Positions 1 through 7,742 of a DNA stretch of 64,000 nt are shown one piece after another; the first letter of the stretch is position 1; each line of letters starts with the position of its first letter. A program made the position numbers and the translations under genes. The stretch comes from a virus. Location of the stretch: IMG/VR virus record IMGVR_UViG_3300030419_006105, positions 1 to 64,000 of that record, one strand, 5' to 3'. Under the pieces are notes generated by a model. That model saw only the letters and a program-made list of their open reading frames with translations, had not been told where the DNA came from and did not search any database.

Positions 1-197
1 ATAAACTTAAACGACTTTGATTCATCTTTTTCGTCCCAGTTTTTATATACTGTAGGAGAAATATGAGGTATCCATACTTTTACTTTTCCACCTTTATCGG
101 GGTCGTTATTTTGAACTACTATACCTAGATAATTACCAAAATATTTTTTACTTTGATCTAAATCCGTATCAGGTGTTGCATTTACAAATATACTCAT
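1..197 (-). CDS. Baseplate hub/spike protein, gp5-like N-terminal OB fold (partial)
   Basis: This gene is cut by the window edge; only about 65 N-terminal residues are visible, read by hand from ATG 195-197. They contain the signature VVQNNDPDKGGKVKVWIPHI. An N-D-P-x-K-x-G-x-V-K-V-x-I-P stretch is typical of the OB-fold at the start of T4 gp5 and VgrG-like spike proteins. The gene starts 5 nt after the upstream structural gene ends and has no promoter of its own, so it is probably cotranscribed with it. Whether a lysozyme domain follows cannot be seen. The family call rests on one motif. Confidence 0.6.
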   Translation of the reverse strand, partial: MSIFVNATPDTDLDQSKKYFGNYLGIVVQNNDPDKGGKVKVWIPHISPTVYKNWDEKDESKSFKF

Positions 198-202
198 TGC
201 AA

Positions 203-1123
203 TTATTCTTGTGGAGAACCGTTATCAGGAAGAACTACTCTAGCTTTAACACCGGTAGATACACCCATTTCTACATCGAGAGAATATGGAGGTAATATTT
301 CTTCTATTGTCGACGAACCAGTTTGTTCTAATTGTGATTTAATTTCTCTATCTACTTCTTGTGCAGTTTGGGCTACTTTATCATTTACAACCTTTCCAGT
401 TCCAACTGGGTCTTCCTTAAACATCTTTTTACGACCATTACTTATACCTTGAGCTGCAGTAGCCACTTGAGTCTTAACTTCTACTTTAGCTTCGCTTATT
501 TTATCAGTAGATAATGTTTTAACACGATCAACACCTTTATGTTGCGCGCTTCTTTTACTAAATAAGTTTTTTATTGAATTATTAAAATCCTGAACCTCAG
601 CAACACTAGCAGGAGTAGCTCCAGGGCAGATATCTTTAATCTTTCCACGAATACGCTGTTTAAATAATGTAGTTTGATGTACTTTTAATTTTTGATAGGT
701 TAATTGTCTCAATTCAGCATCTATTTTAAACTCTAATTTATTTCTAAACTTTCCTAATATACCGTTAATACGATCTTCAAAATTTATAATAAAATCAACT
801 TCAGGGCTTTTATTCATTAAATCCCTTATAGCAGTATTAATACACCCTAGTACTTGTTGTTGTAATTGCATTATTAAACCTGCAGCTTGACCTTCTATAA
901 AATTTCTAGCTTGTGCTCCTAAACCATCTACTCCAGCTCCTTGACTTAAATCAATACCGGTAAAAGATTCTAACGTCTCATTAATAACTTGTTTTGGGGT
1001 TGCGTTTAGACCAGCTTTATAAGCCTGTCCGACTTGTGTAACCTGAGACGGAGTAATAGCATCTACTACATCAATTGCAGCTTGTTTTTGATCGTTAGCA
1101 AATGTGTCAAAGCTGAAAGCCAT
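203..1123 (-). CDS. Putative virion structural protein, unknown function
   Basis: A 306-residue protein that I do not recognise. It is rich in alanine, glutamine and charged residues and is predicted mostly helical, with possible coiled coil around residues 190-270 and no membrane segment or signal peptide. A structural role is inferred from position directly upstream of a gp5-like hub gene and from a late-promoter motif (AATAAATA, 1129-1136) five bases before the ATG. It is divergent from the early dpdA operon across a 49-base gap holding promoters for both directions. A baseplate-associated protein is most likely, but nothing in the sequence proves it. Confidence 0.7.
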   Translation of the reverse strand: MAFSFDTFANDQKQAAIDVVDAITPSQVTQVGQAYKAGLNATPKQVINETLESFTGIDLSQGAGVDGLGAQARNFIEGQAAGLIMQLQQQVLGCINTAIRDLMNKSPEVDFIINFEDRINGILGKFRNKLEFKIDAELRQLTYQKLKVHQTTLFKQRIRGKIKDICPGATPASVAEVQDFNNSIKNLFSKRSAQHKGVDRVKTLSTDKISEAKVEVKTQVATAAQGISNGRKKMFKEDPVGTGKVVNDKVAQTAQEVDREIKSQLEQTGSSTIEEILPPYSLDVEMGVSTGVKARVVLPDNGSPQE

Positions 1124-1128
1124 ATAAT

Positions 1129-1136
1129 TATTTATT
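1129..1136 (-). promoter_or_regulatory. Late promoter motif AATAAATA
   Basis: Matches the T4-type late -10 element (TATAAATA) in seven of eight positions. It lies 5 nt before the ATG at 1123, so the mRNA would start at or beside the start codon. Confidence 0.55.
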
Positions 1137-1138
1137 GC

Positions 1139-1166
1139 TTGACCTTTATTGTGAAACTACTATAAT
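1139..1166 (+). promoter_or_regulatory. Early sigma70-type promoter of the dpdA operon
   Basis: TTGACC (1139-1144), a 16-base spacer, then a perfect TATAAT (1161-1166). The ATG of dpdA follows after exactly six bases, so initiation at the usual distance would begin on the start codon itself (leaderless mRNA). The same layout recurs at folE, queD, the DUF366 gene, gene 43 and others in this window. Confidence 0.8.
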
Positions 1167-1172
1167 AATGGG

Positions 1173-2006
1173 ATGACGATTAAGGTATCTCATGAATCTC
1201 CAATAGCTCTTCTTCCAGAGTCTGTAGATTATAACGATTATCAGTATTGCTTAGTTCATCTTATGGAAGAACAAGAACAATATAAAGAATGGTTTCTAGA
1301 AAAATATCAAGCTAAAGTACCATATGGTGAAATTCTCTTAGATAATTCCATCTTCGAGCTTAAAGAAGCATTTGATTCAGAAAAATACGCTGTTTGGTGC
1401 GAGAGAATTAAACCTAATTATTATATTGTTCCAGATGTTTTAGAAGATTCATGGGCAACTATGACTAAAATGGAAGAGTGGGATAAACAATATGGAAATG
1501 ATTTACCTGGATTAAAAATTGGTGCTGTGCAAGGTAAAACTTGGACCGAAATTGTTGAGTGTTATAGGTTCATGACAGCGTATGCTGATTATATTGCTAT
1601 TAGCTTTGATTTAAGCATGTATCAAGTAACAGGTACTAGTGGTAAGATTGATATAAATCCAAAACTTAAAAGACAAATGACTGGTCGTCAGCACCTAGTA
1701 AAGAGATTAATTGATGAAGGATGGTGGGACTGGGAAAAACCTCATCACTTGTTAGGAGCATCTCTTGCAAGAGAATTTAAATGGTATGTAGATAATAATA
1801 TCTACAATATTAGAAGTCTGGATACCTCTAACCCTGTAGTAGCTGGTCTATTAGGTCATACCTATAATGGAGACTTTGGGCTTAATATTAAACCGTCAAC
1901 ACTATTAGCTGATTTGATTAACGCTCAACCAGACGAGGATGCAATAGAACGTATTGAATATAATACAAGTCAATTTAAGCGCATTATTAAAAGAGAAGAT
2001 TGGTAA
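1173..2006 (+). CDS. dpdA: DpdA-like 7-deazaguanine DNA transglycosylase (TGT paralog)
   Basis: A 277-residue protein resembling phage DpdA, the tRNA-guanine-transglycosylase relative that exchanges guanine in DNA for a 7-deazaguanine base. Visible family-like blocks are LLDNS (55-59), IVPDVLED (85-92), a VQG turn (119-121), HHLLGAS (191-197) and RSLDTSNP (214-221). It is shorter than tRNA TGTs and lacks an RNA-binding extension. The ATG at 1173 is fixed by the promoter six bases upstream. It heads an operon that ends with queF, and folE, queD, queE and queC lie elsewhere in the window, so substrate supply is encoded. The assignment rests on motif recognition and context; the catalytic aspartate was not identified by alignment. 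Confidence 0.75.
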   Translation: MTIKVSHESPIALLPESVDYNDYQYCLVHLMEEQEQYKEWFLEKYQAKVPYGEILLDNSIFELKEAFDSEKYAVWCERIKPNYYIVPDVLEDSWATMTKMEEWDKQYGNDLPGLKIGAVQGKTWTEIVECYRFMTAYADYIAISFDLSMYQVTGTSGKIDINPKLKRQMTGRQHLVKRLIDEGWWDWEKPHHLLGASLAREFKWYVDNNIYNIRSLDTSNPVVAGLLGHTYNGDFGLNIKPSTLLADLINAQPDEDAIERIEYNTSQFKRIIKREDW

Positions 2007-2587
2007 TGAAGTGGATAGCATTCTTTAGTCAGACTGGGTCTGAAATCGCGAACATCTCTAAAAAAATAAAAAGGTGGCCTGATCTTGTAGTCACTAATAA
2101 ACAGGATAATAAAGATGTAAATGTTGAACTACTATATCATTATAGAAAAGGTACTGAGGATAGTATAATTAGATTACCTAAATGGCCTAAAGAAATGGAT
2201 TATATTAGAGCAGCAGATGCTTTAAATTATTCTATTCTTAATGAGGATTGGAAGAAAGATGTGTTTGTAACTTTACATGGTTATCTTAGAATATTACCTC
2301 GTGATTTTACTAGATCGTCTAATATTTTTAACGGACATCCAGGAGCTATTCATATTCATCCTGAACTTAAAGGTTTTAATCCTCAAAAGAAAGCTTGGGA
2401 AGCAAACCATATTCGAGTCGGGTGCGTTATTCATAAAGTAACCCCCGAGCTCGATGATGGTCCTATTGTAGCTAAATCATTGATTGACAATAAGTTCAAT
2501 ACATATGAAGAGTTAGAAAAAGGACTACACGTTGAATCTACAAAACTTTGGATAAATTTTTTAAATGAAAGACTACGACACAATTAA
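2006..2587 (+). CDS. PurN/GART-like formyltransferase, putative modifier of a deazaguanine base
   Basis: A 193-residue protein with the formyltransferase fold and its catalytic set. NGHPG (109-113) supplies the Asn and His, and ELDDGPI (148-154) supplies the Asp of the N-x-H...D triad known from glycinamide ribonucleotide transformylase. These enzymes move a formyl group from 10-formyltetrahydrofolate to an amine. The ATG overlaps the dpdA stop by one base (TAATG), implying translational coupling; a TTG six bases upstream is a poorer start. Other de novo purine genes are absent from the operon and queF is nearby, so the aminomethyl group of preQ1 is an attractive acceptor. That is inference. 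A role in formylating an amino sugar of the glycan island is an alternative. Confidence 0.75.
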   Translation: MKWIAFFSQTGSEIANISKKIKRWPDLVVTNKQDNKDVNVELLYHYRKGTEDSIIRLPKWPKEMDYIRAADALNYSILNEDWKKDVFVTLHGYLRILPRDFTRSSNIFNGHPGAIHIHPELKGFNPQKKAWEANHIRVGCVIHKVTPELDDGPIVAKSLIDNKFNTYEELEKGLHVESTKLWINFLNERLRHN

Positions 2588-2915
2588 AACATCGGTTGAG
2601 AAAGATTACCCTGAGACATGTAATATGTTGAAGAATCTTTTAGAAGAAGAATATAGGCTCTTTATACGCAAACAATACGACTACGGTCCTACGAATATTT
2701 CCGTCGGTCAAGACTTATCTAAACCTGATGGCCAGCATGTTGCTAAGGCTGGACTAGTATTCCGTGTTAATGATAAAGTACAGAGACTCATTAATCTCAT
2801 CATTAAGAAACGTAGTACAGAAGCTGCCAATGAACCTATTGTTGATGCATGGAAAGATTCAAGTTTATATTGCAAAATTGCTCAGATAGTCGATAATGGT
2901 GTCTGGGGTAAATAA
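2565..2915 (+). CDS. DUF1599 / nucleotide modification associated domain 1 protein
   Basis: A 116-residue, all-helical protein. The block YRLFIRKQYDYGPTNIS near residues 31-47, then GLVFRVNDKVQRLINL near 63-78 and a closing NEPIVDAWKDSSLY near 90-103, match the DUF1599 pattern. That family is also called nucleotide modification associated domain 1 because it occurs beside DNA base-modification genes, and it resembles all-alpha NTP pyrophosphatases. Its reading frame begins inside the 3' end of the formyltransferase gene, so the two are probably translated together. A plausible role is hydrolysing or processing a nucleotide intermediate; no activity can be read from the sequence. Confidence 0.7.
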   Translation: MKDYDTIKTSVEKDYPETCNMLKNLLEEEYRLFIRKQYDYGPTNISVGQDLSKPDGQHVAKAGLVFRVNDKVQRLINLIIKKRSTEAANEPIVDAWKDSSLYCKIAQIVDNGVWGK

Positions 2916-3469
2916 TGTTAGTATCATTTACAGGTGCACAGAGTAGCGGAAAAACTACTCTGTTGCGTCGTTTTTTAGAAGATCATCCTTGGGGTAGTGT
3001 TGATGAAGTAACACGACGTATTCGTCGTGACGGTTTCGTTATTAACGACGACGGAATTGATTACAATGATACACAGTTAGCTATTTTCGCAGATCATTTA
3101 CAGAACATATTTACTTATAGCGGTAAACAAATGAATAATATTTTAGATCGCTGTATTGTAGATGGTTTTATTTATACGAGATATTTTCGTAAGTTAGGAA
3201 AAGTAAATGAATTTGTTGATAAAATGTTTAACTATGCTCTAAAGAGATATATAGAAAAATATGATTGTATTTTTTATACTAATCCATATGATGTTCCTCT
3301 TATTAATGACGGTGAAAGATCTATGAGCGAAAGCTTTAGGAATCAAATTATTGAATTATATGAACATTTAATATTAAATAAATATCCTAATATTTATATA
3401 CTTGAAGGTAGTGTAGAAAGTAGATATAATCAAATGGAAGAAATTATTGCTAATGTCAAAACTAGATAA
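2915..3469 (+). CDS. P-loop ATPase/kinase of the AAA_28 (NadR kinase-like) type
   Basis: A 184-residue protein with an N-terminal Walker A motif GAQSSGKTT (7-15) and a mid-protein ILDRCIVDGF stretch that looks like the acidic lid and substrate region of small-molecule kinases. Its length and layout resemble AAA_28/NadR-type ATPases. It starts on the TAATG junction with the DUF1599 gene and its end overlaps queF by 17 nt, so it is a true member of the modification operon. A related protein lies at 43697-44464, close to queE. Phosphorylating a nucleoside or base intermediate would fit the context, but the substrate is unknown. Confidence 0.65.
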   Translation: MLVSFTGAQSSGKTTLLRRFLEDHPWGSVDEVTRRIRRDGFVINDDGIDYNDTQLAIFADHLQNIFTYSGKQMNNILDRCIVDGFIYTRYFRKLGKVNEFVDKMFNYALKRYIEKYDCIFYTNPYDVPLINDGERSMSESFRNQIIELYEHLILNKYPNIYILEGSVESRYNQMEEIIANVKTR

Positions 3470-4364
3470 TAAAAACGTAAGTAAGCATTTAGGTAAAACG
3501 AGTCAATATAAATCTCAATATGACCCTAAATTACTAGTAAGAGAGCCACGATCAAGTAATCGCAAGCATCTAGGTATTAAAGAAAAGGATTTACCTTTTA
3601 TCGGTTGTGATGTATGGAATGGATATGAAATATCTGCTCTAGCGAATAACGGTGTACCTATATGCGGAGTTGCTAAAGTTGTATATCCAAGTGATAGTAA
3701 ATATATTGTTGAATCTAAATCAATGAAGTTGTATTGGAATAGTTTTAATATGACTAAAATGGGAGATACCTTCTCACAAGTATATAAAAATATAGAAGAA
3801 ACTGCTTCAAAAGATTTAAGCAAATATCTACAAACAGATGTACGTGTAACTGTATTTCCATGTCATACGGAATTTACTGATAATAATCCTTATAATGATA
3901 ATACGTATAAGAGATTAGAAAGATCAGATGAGATAGACCCTGCAGGGTATTATGTAGATGTTTACAGTGAAGACCCTAGTCTGTTAACTACTAAACATAA
4001 AAACGCTACAACTATACCTTTTAAGGCTATGTCATCTCTACTTAAAAGTAACTGTCGTGTTACTTCACAGCCTGATTGGGGTGATGTATTTATATCATTA
4101 GAAGGTACTGACCATCCTTCAGAAAAAGAACTATTAAAATATATTATCTCTTTTAGAGATGAATGTCATTTTCATGAAGAAATTTGCGAGACGATCTTTA
4201 CTAGATTAAATAATACGTTTAATCCTAGATCTCTATTAGTAGCATGTTTGTATGTAAGGAGAGGAGGATGGGATATTAATCCTATTAGAACCACTCACGA
4301 ATATCTAATAGATGAATTCTTCTGGGATGATAAAGTTCCGTGGATTAAGACACTTAGACAATAA
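3453..4364 (+). CDS. queF: NADPH-dependent 7-cyano-7-deazaguanine reductase QueF (bimodular type)
   Basis: Reduces the nitrile of preQ0 to the aminomethyl group of preQ1. The 303-residue length and order match the long, E. coli-type QueF. It has an N-terminal TSQYKSQYDPKLL block, ESKSMKLYWNSFN (87-99), the catalytic Cys in LLKSNC (Cys201) and the proton-donating Asp in QPDWG (Asp208), and a C-terminal RRGGWDINP. The start is the ATG at 3453; a TTG two codons upstream only lengthens the frame. It is last in the dpdA operon, followed by a strong terminator. Its presence shows the phage makes preQ1 rather than stopping at preQ0, which gives the adjacent formyltransferase an amine to act on. Confidence 0.93.
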   Translation: MSKLDNKNVSKHLGKTSQYKSQYDPKLLVREPRSSNRKHLGIKEKDLPFIGCDVWNGYEISALANNGVPICGVAKVVYPSDSKYIVESKSMKLYWNSFNMTKMGDTFSQVYKNIEETASKDLSKYLQTDVRVTVFPCHTEFTDNNPYNDNTYKRLERSDEIDPAGYYVDVYSEDPSLLTTKHKNATTIPFKAMSSLLKSNCRVTSQPDWGDVFISLEGTDHPSEKELLKYIISFRDECHFHEEICETIFTRLNNTFNPRSLLVACLYVRRGGWDINPIRTTHEYLIDEFFWDDKVPWIKTLRQ

Positions 4365-4399
4365 AAAAAAGGGCGCTCTTTCGAGCGCCCTTTGCTTTT
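4363..4399. terminator. Bidirectional intrinsic terminator between queF and gene 23
   Basis: An 8-bp GC-rich stem, GGGCGCTC (4371-4378) with GAGCGCCC (4383-4390), around a four-base loop. An A-tract precedes it and a T-rich tract follows, so it can terminate both the + operon ending at 4364 and the - operon ending at 4413. It is the only strong GC hairpin terminator I see in the window. Confidence 0.92.
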
Positions 4400-4412
4400 A
4401 ATCTTATACAGA

Positions 4413-5921
4413 TTATGAATAAGATGGGTTACCAGCAGCCGTAGCAACACCCAATCCAACAACAAATACTACATGGTAGTAGTTCGCTGCACCAAATAGG
4501 TGATCAACAACGCCGTAACGTGTTAACATACCCACTTTCGGATAGAATGAATCTGGATCAATCGAACGTTGAACCATAACTGGAATGTAAGGACAGTAAA
4601 TGATACCAGTATCATAATACTCAGGACCTTTATAACCAAGCAATGCGTACTCAATCTTAGCAGACTCAGTAGCAGTTGTTAAGTTGTAAGTAGCCTCTGT
4701 GCGTGTATCGCGGTAGATGTTAAAACGTCCACCAACGTTACCAACCTTAGCAACACCAACCGGTTGAGTGTTAACGTTACCGTCAACAGTCATCCATGAG
4801 AACTCAGGAAGCATCTCAAGCAGAGCGCAAACACGAGGAGTTGCAACGATAAAGTTAGCAGCACCACGACGGTTACGAACAGCAAGCCTGTTTGCTTCTA
4901 CGATCAACCTCTGATAGAAGTCACGGTTTCTTTCACCCATCCAACGAGCATCAGCTGTTGAAGACTTCCAGATTGAATAACCAATGTTCTTACCAGCGCC
5001 TGTAGCGGCCTTGATCATGCGAACAATCATTTCACGATCGATTTCAGCTTGAATCTCATAAGACATAGCATTTGTCAACTCAGCGTCAACATCAATACCA
5101 TTCATGTTCTTGAGATCCTGCTCTAACTCAACAGACCAACGAGCGTTCAACCTACGAGTACCAGCTTCAACAGCTGTCTTCTCGAAGCTCAACTCAATAG
5201 TTGGAGCTGTCTTACCGTTATCAAGCTCGAAAGCAGACAACGCAGCAGCGAAACCTTGATCAGTAGCATTGAAACCAGCAGACAACCAGTGAGTAGCTGG
5301 AACATCTGTATGGTTACTAGCTGTGCCATCTAAAGCTGCACCAAGTGTAGCAGTAGCAGAAGCACCTGTAAAGGCTGTATCCAAGTTATTGTGACCCATT
5401 TCACCAGTAGGTGCACCAGAAGAACCAGTGCCAGCAGTACCAGCGACAGAACTACCATAAGGTACGGGCGAAATAGTATTGCCATCGATCTTATTAGCAG
5501 TGTACTTATAACGAAGAGCAAATGCGAGACCAACCGGACCACTCATTGGCTGAACACCAACGATTTCGTTAGTAATCAACTCAGGGAATGTACGGCGAAT
5601 CATCGGAATAAGAATCTTCGGTAAACGAGCATCACTTGCAGCATATGTGTCGGCATCGTTATACGAGCCAGCACCCTGTCCAGCAGCCGGTGAAGGCGTA
5701 CCAAACGATCCACTAGCACCACCAGAGGTGTTAGCTTCCTTCAAACACCATTCCTCTTGGTTCTCAAGAAGGATGGCGGTGTTCAAACGCGTATGAGCGT
5801 TATCGATTGCTGAAACTTTATCAGAGGTATAATCCAATACAGGACTCCACTTCTCCAACAATGCTTGAGCTCGACTATTATCAATATAGTCTGTATTAGG
5901 ACGAGTTTCTGTTTCGTTCAT
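4413..5921 (-). CDS. gp23: Major capsid protein gp23
   Basis: A 502-residue T4-type major head protein that forms the hexamers of the capsid. Typical blocks are ALLEKWSPVLD near the N-terminus, the LLENQEEWCLKEA arm, EIVGVQPMSGPVGLAFALRY, and a C-terminal region with YCPYIPVMVQRSIDPDSFYP. The LKE at residues 60-62 fits the gp21 cleavage rule ([LI]-x-E) and would release an N-terminal propeptide, as in T4. A glycine/alanine-rich segment ending in DTYAASDARLPKIL (91-104) is partly repeated in the late protein at 48810-49736. It follows gp22 on the same strand. Local codon use is more GC-rich than the accessory regions, as expected for a highly expressed gene. Confidence 0.97.
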   Translation of the reverse strand: MNETETRPNTDYIDNSRAQALLEKWSPVLDYTSDKVSAIDNAHTRLNTAILLENQEEWCLKEANTSGGASGSFGTPSPAAGQGAGSYNDADTYAASDARLPKILIPMIRRTFPELITNEIVGVQPMSGPVGLAFALRYKYTANKIDGNTISPVPYGSSVAGTAGTGSSGAPTGEMGHNNLDTAFTGASATATLGAALDGTASNHTDVPATHWLSAGFNATDQGFAAALSAFELDNGKTAPTIELSFEKTAVEAGTRRLNARWSVELEQDLKNMNGIDVDAELTNAMSYEIQAEIDREMIVRMIKAATGAGKNIGYSIWKSSTADARWMGERNRDFYQRLIVEANRLAVRNRRGAANFIVATPRVCALLEMLPEFSWMTVDGNVNTQPVGVAKVGNVGGRFNIYRDTRTEATYNLTTATESAKIEYALLGYKGPEYYDTGIIYCPYIPVMVQRSIDPDSFYPKVGMLTRYGVVDHLFGAANYYHVVFVVGLGVATAAGNPSYS

Positions 5922-5989
5922 AATGTTATTTTCAATATTGTATCCACATTGGAGAATCAGGTAGTAAATACCTCATAGGTTAGATTACA

Positions 5990-6874
5990 TTACAGTCGCA
6001 TGTTAGCTAACTCTTGAGCATACATACTAGTTGCTGATTTAGGTGTATCTGAGCTCTCTGATACAGCTTCAACCTGTGCATCCTGTATTTTTGCTTCACT
6101 AGCAGCCTCTTCCTTAAGAATCTCAAGAGACTCTTGAGCTTTCTTATCGAACATATTAACCGTGTAATCAAAATTTTCTTCAATAAAAGAAAGATCTTTA
6201 TCTGCAAATGTCTTTCTGACGAAATTGCTCTTCTTTTCATCAAGACCAACAAGCTTCTTCTCTAAGAAAACATCTTTCTTAAGAGTTTCAACTTCAGTGG
6301 TTAATGAGCTATTTGCTTTAGTAAGTTCTTCAATATTCTTTTTAGACTCTTCAATAGTATTCTTCCCATCTTGAACAGCCTCTCTAATAGATTCATTAGC
6401 AAGTACCATATCTACTGAAAGCATTTTACGAATCTCTTCCAACACTCCCATGGCTCTCTTATTATTAGTAGCTTCTTCGATAGTAGCTGCTGGAACTGCT
6501 TCTGCGATATATGAGTCAAGATAATCAGAAACAGATTCAACAATTGTATCTTTTAAACCACCAGCCTCTTCATTAAGAGCAGTCTGATATTTACGAACAA
6601 CATTCTTAAGCTTACGAGCACGATCAGCATCTACGGCTTCAACAACTTTTTTGAGTTTTTTCGTGTGATCGTTGTCTATTGTTTCCATGAGCTGTTCCAA
6701 CTTCTTAGAATGCTCGTCGTCTTGAGCCGCTAAAGCAGCTTCAGTGGCGATCTGAGCACGCTCCTCAGATTTCTTTTCTACAGCTTCTGTAAACACTGCT
6801 TCGATTTGCTCTAGACTTTCTTCTGTGAGAACGTCTTTTCCAACTTCTTTAAGTAAATCAGTTATCTTGCTCAT
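5990..6874 (-). CDS. gp22: Prohead core scaffolding protein gp22
   Basis: A 294-residue, highly charged, helical and coiled-coil-rich protein between the gp21 protease and gp23 genes, the classic position of the T4 scaffold. It forms the internal core of the prohead and is degraded by gp21 during maturation. Long Glu/Lys-rich heptad-like stretches span about residues 25-115 and 150-260, and several [LI]-x-E sites could be cleaved. A short conserved-looking C-terminal peptide, MYAQELANMRL, may contact the shell. No promoter motif precedes it, so expression probably comes from the late promoters before the small core gene and gp21. The call rests on composition and synteny. Confidence 0.85.
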   Translation of the reverse strand: MSKITDLLKEVGKDVLTEESLEQIEAVFTEAVEKKSEERAQIATEAALAAQDDEHSKKLEQLMETIDNDHTKKLKKVVEAVDADRARKLKNVVRKYQTALNEEAGGLKDTIVESVSDYLDSYIAEAVPAATIEEATNNKRAMGVLEEIRKMLSVDMVLANESIREAVQDGKNTIEESKKNIEELTKANSSLTTEVETLKKDVFLEKKLVGLDEKKSNFVRKTFADKDLSFIEENFDYTVNMFDKKAQESLEILKEEAASEAKIQDAQVEAVSESSDTPKSATSMYAQELANMRL

Positions 6875-6876
6875 AA

Positions 6877-7023
6877 TTAAAATAAATTCTTTTTAGTTGC
6901 TTTTGCGATACTGGTTTTTAGTTTCGCCTCTACAACTGCTTTTAAATCTTTATTAGCAGCTGCATAGTTTTTGTCAATAATATTACTGACAAACGATTTG
7001 ATCTCTTGTTTTTGATCCATCAT
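6877..7023 (-). CDS. Small prohead core protein, gp67/gp68-like candidate
   Basis: A 48-codon frame in the gap between gp21 and gp22. The protein starts MMDQKQEIKSFVSNII, is helical and lysine-rich, and ends TKKNLF with its stop two bases before the gp22 ATG. A late motif GATAAATA (7027-7034) lies three bases before the first ATG and six before the second. The second ATG (7020) therefore fits the spacing seen at other late genes better. T4 encodes small core proteins gp67 and gp68 in this neighbourhood, and a helical lysine-rich peptide would suit such a role. Homology was not established. Confidence 0.6.
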   Translation of the reverse strand: MMDQKQEIKSFVSNIIDKNYAAANKDLKAVVEAKLKTSIAKATKKNLF

Positions 7024-7026
7024 AAT

Positions 7027-7034
7027 TATTTATC
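7027..7034 (-). promoter_or_regulatory. Late promoter motif GATAAATA
   Basis: T4-type late element, seven of eight matches to TATAAATA. It is six bases from the second of two adjacent ATGs of the small core gene, and would also serve gp22 and gp23 downstream. Confidence 0.55.
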
Positions 7035-7051
7035 GTTTCTTAATGGTTTTT

Positions 7052-7714
7052 TTAAATGTTTTTAATAAAAGCAATTATTTTATTTGTTAAATAATCACTC
7101 ACATCCTTAGACGGTAACTTCTTTAAACCCTCTTCAAATTTATCATAATGCTCTTCAAACTCACCTTTACGGTTTAAAATCCATTGTTTTGATTCTAAAA
7201 TACCGTTAACAAATGCATCAGAATATGACGGATCTGCTACACAATCAATAGCAACCAACTTCATTTCTGTAACATGACCAACATCAGAACCCGTATCCTG
7301 ATCAATTTTTCCTAATGCGCGAGATGACATACCAACACGAACACCATCTAAAACTAAATTCTTTACTATAGTACCTGTAGGGGTATTTAATACTTTACTC
7401 TTACCATAAAATATATTACCATCCTGTTTCATTTCGGTAACTATGTGACATGCTCTTTCTAGATCTACTTCCGCTGTAGTGGGATGATTCAATTCACCCA
7501 TGGCACGGTCTTGTTGAATCATTTCTTTGTCGTATCTACTTACTTCTTCAACCATATTATCTAAATCATAGATACGTTTATTTTTGTTAACATCAGACGC
7601 CATCATATAAGGGCCTTTGATATATAATCGTTCCCCTGACTTGGCATTCTTCTCTTCAACAATATATTCGAACTCAGACGGATCCGTTTTTTCGATTAAA
7701 AGTTTAAAGGCCAT
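7052..7714 (-). CDS. gp21: Prohead maturation protease gp21
   Basis: A 220-residue serine protease that cleaves scaffold and capsid propeptides after [LI]-x-E. The catalytic His lies in GELNHP (His77) and the nucleophile in VGMSSRALG (Ser130/131), the usual pattern for T4-type prohead proteases. It sits upstream of the core and scaffold genes and downstream of gp4. A late motif AATAAATA is 13 bases upstream of the ATG, a longer spacing than at other late genes. Besides gp22 and gp23, the N-termini of the late proteins at 46561-47784 and perhaps 48810-49736 may be substrates. Confidence 0.92.
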   Translation of the reverse strand: MAFKLLIEKTDPSEFEYIVEEKNAKSGERLYIKGPYMMASDVNKNKRIYDLDNMVEEVSRYDKEMIQQDRAMGELNHPTTAEVDLERACHIVTEMKQDGNIFYGKSKVLNTPTGTIVKNLVLDGVRVGMSSRALGKIDQDTGSDVGHVTEMKLVAIDCVADPSYSDAFVNGILESKQWILNRKGEFEEHYDKFEEGLKKLPSKDVSDYLTNKIIAFIKNI

Positions 7715-7727
7715 AACTGTTATAAAA

Positions 7728-7735
7728 TATTTATT
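7728..7735 (-). promoter_or_regulatory. Late promoter motif AATAAATA before gene 21
   Basis: Seven of eight matches to the T4 late element. The ATG is 13 bases downstream, so this transcript would have a short leader, unlike the other late promoters here. Confidence 0.45.
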
Positions 7736-7742
7736 GTCTGTT

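Noticed and set aside
2000-2005. TTG start for the formyltransferase two codons upstream of ATG 2006
   Set aside because: The ATG forms a TAATG overlap with the dpdA stop, the same junction used at 2915; the TTG adds only two residues.
3447-3452. TTG start for queF
   Set aside because: The ATG at 3453 aligns with the start of known QueF proteins; the upstream codons add nothing.
5330-5624. Open frames antisense or alternate to gp23
   Set aside because: Shadows of the capsid gene with no promoter, no recognisable motif and unnatural composition.
5922-5989. Weak AGGTA/TACCT hairpin between gp22 and gp23
   Set aside because: Five AT-leaning base pairs without a T-run; not enough to call a terminator or regulator.
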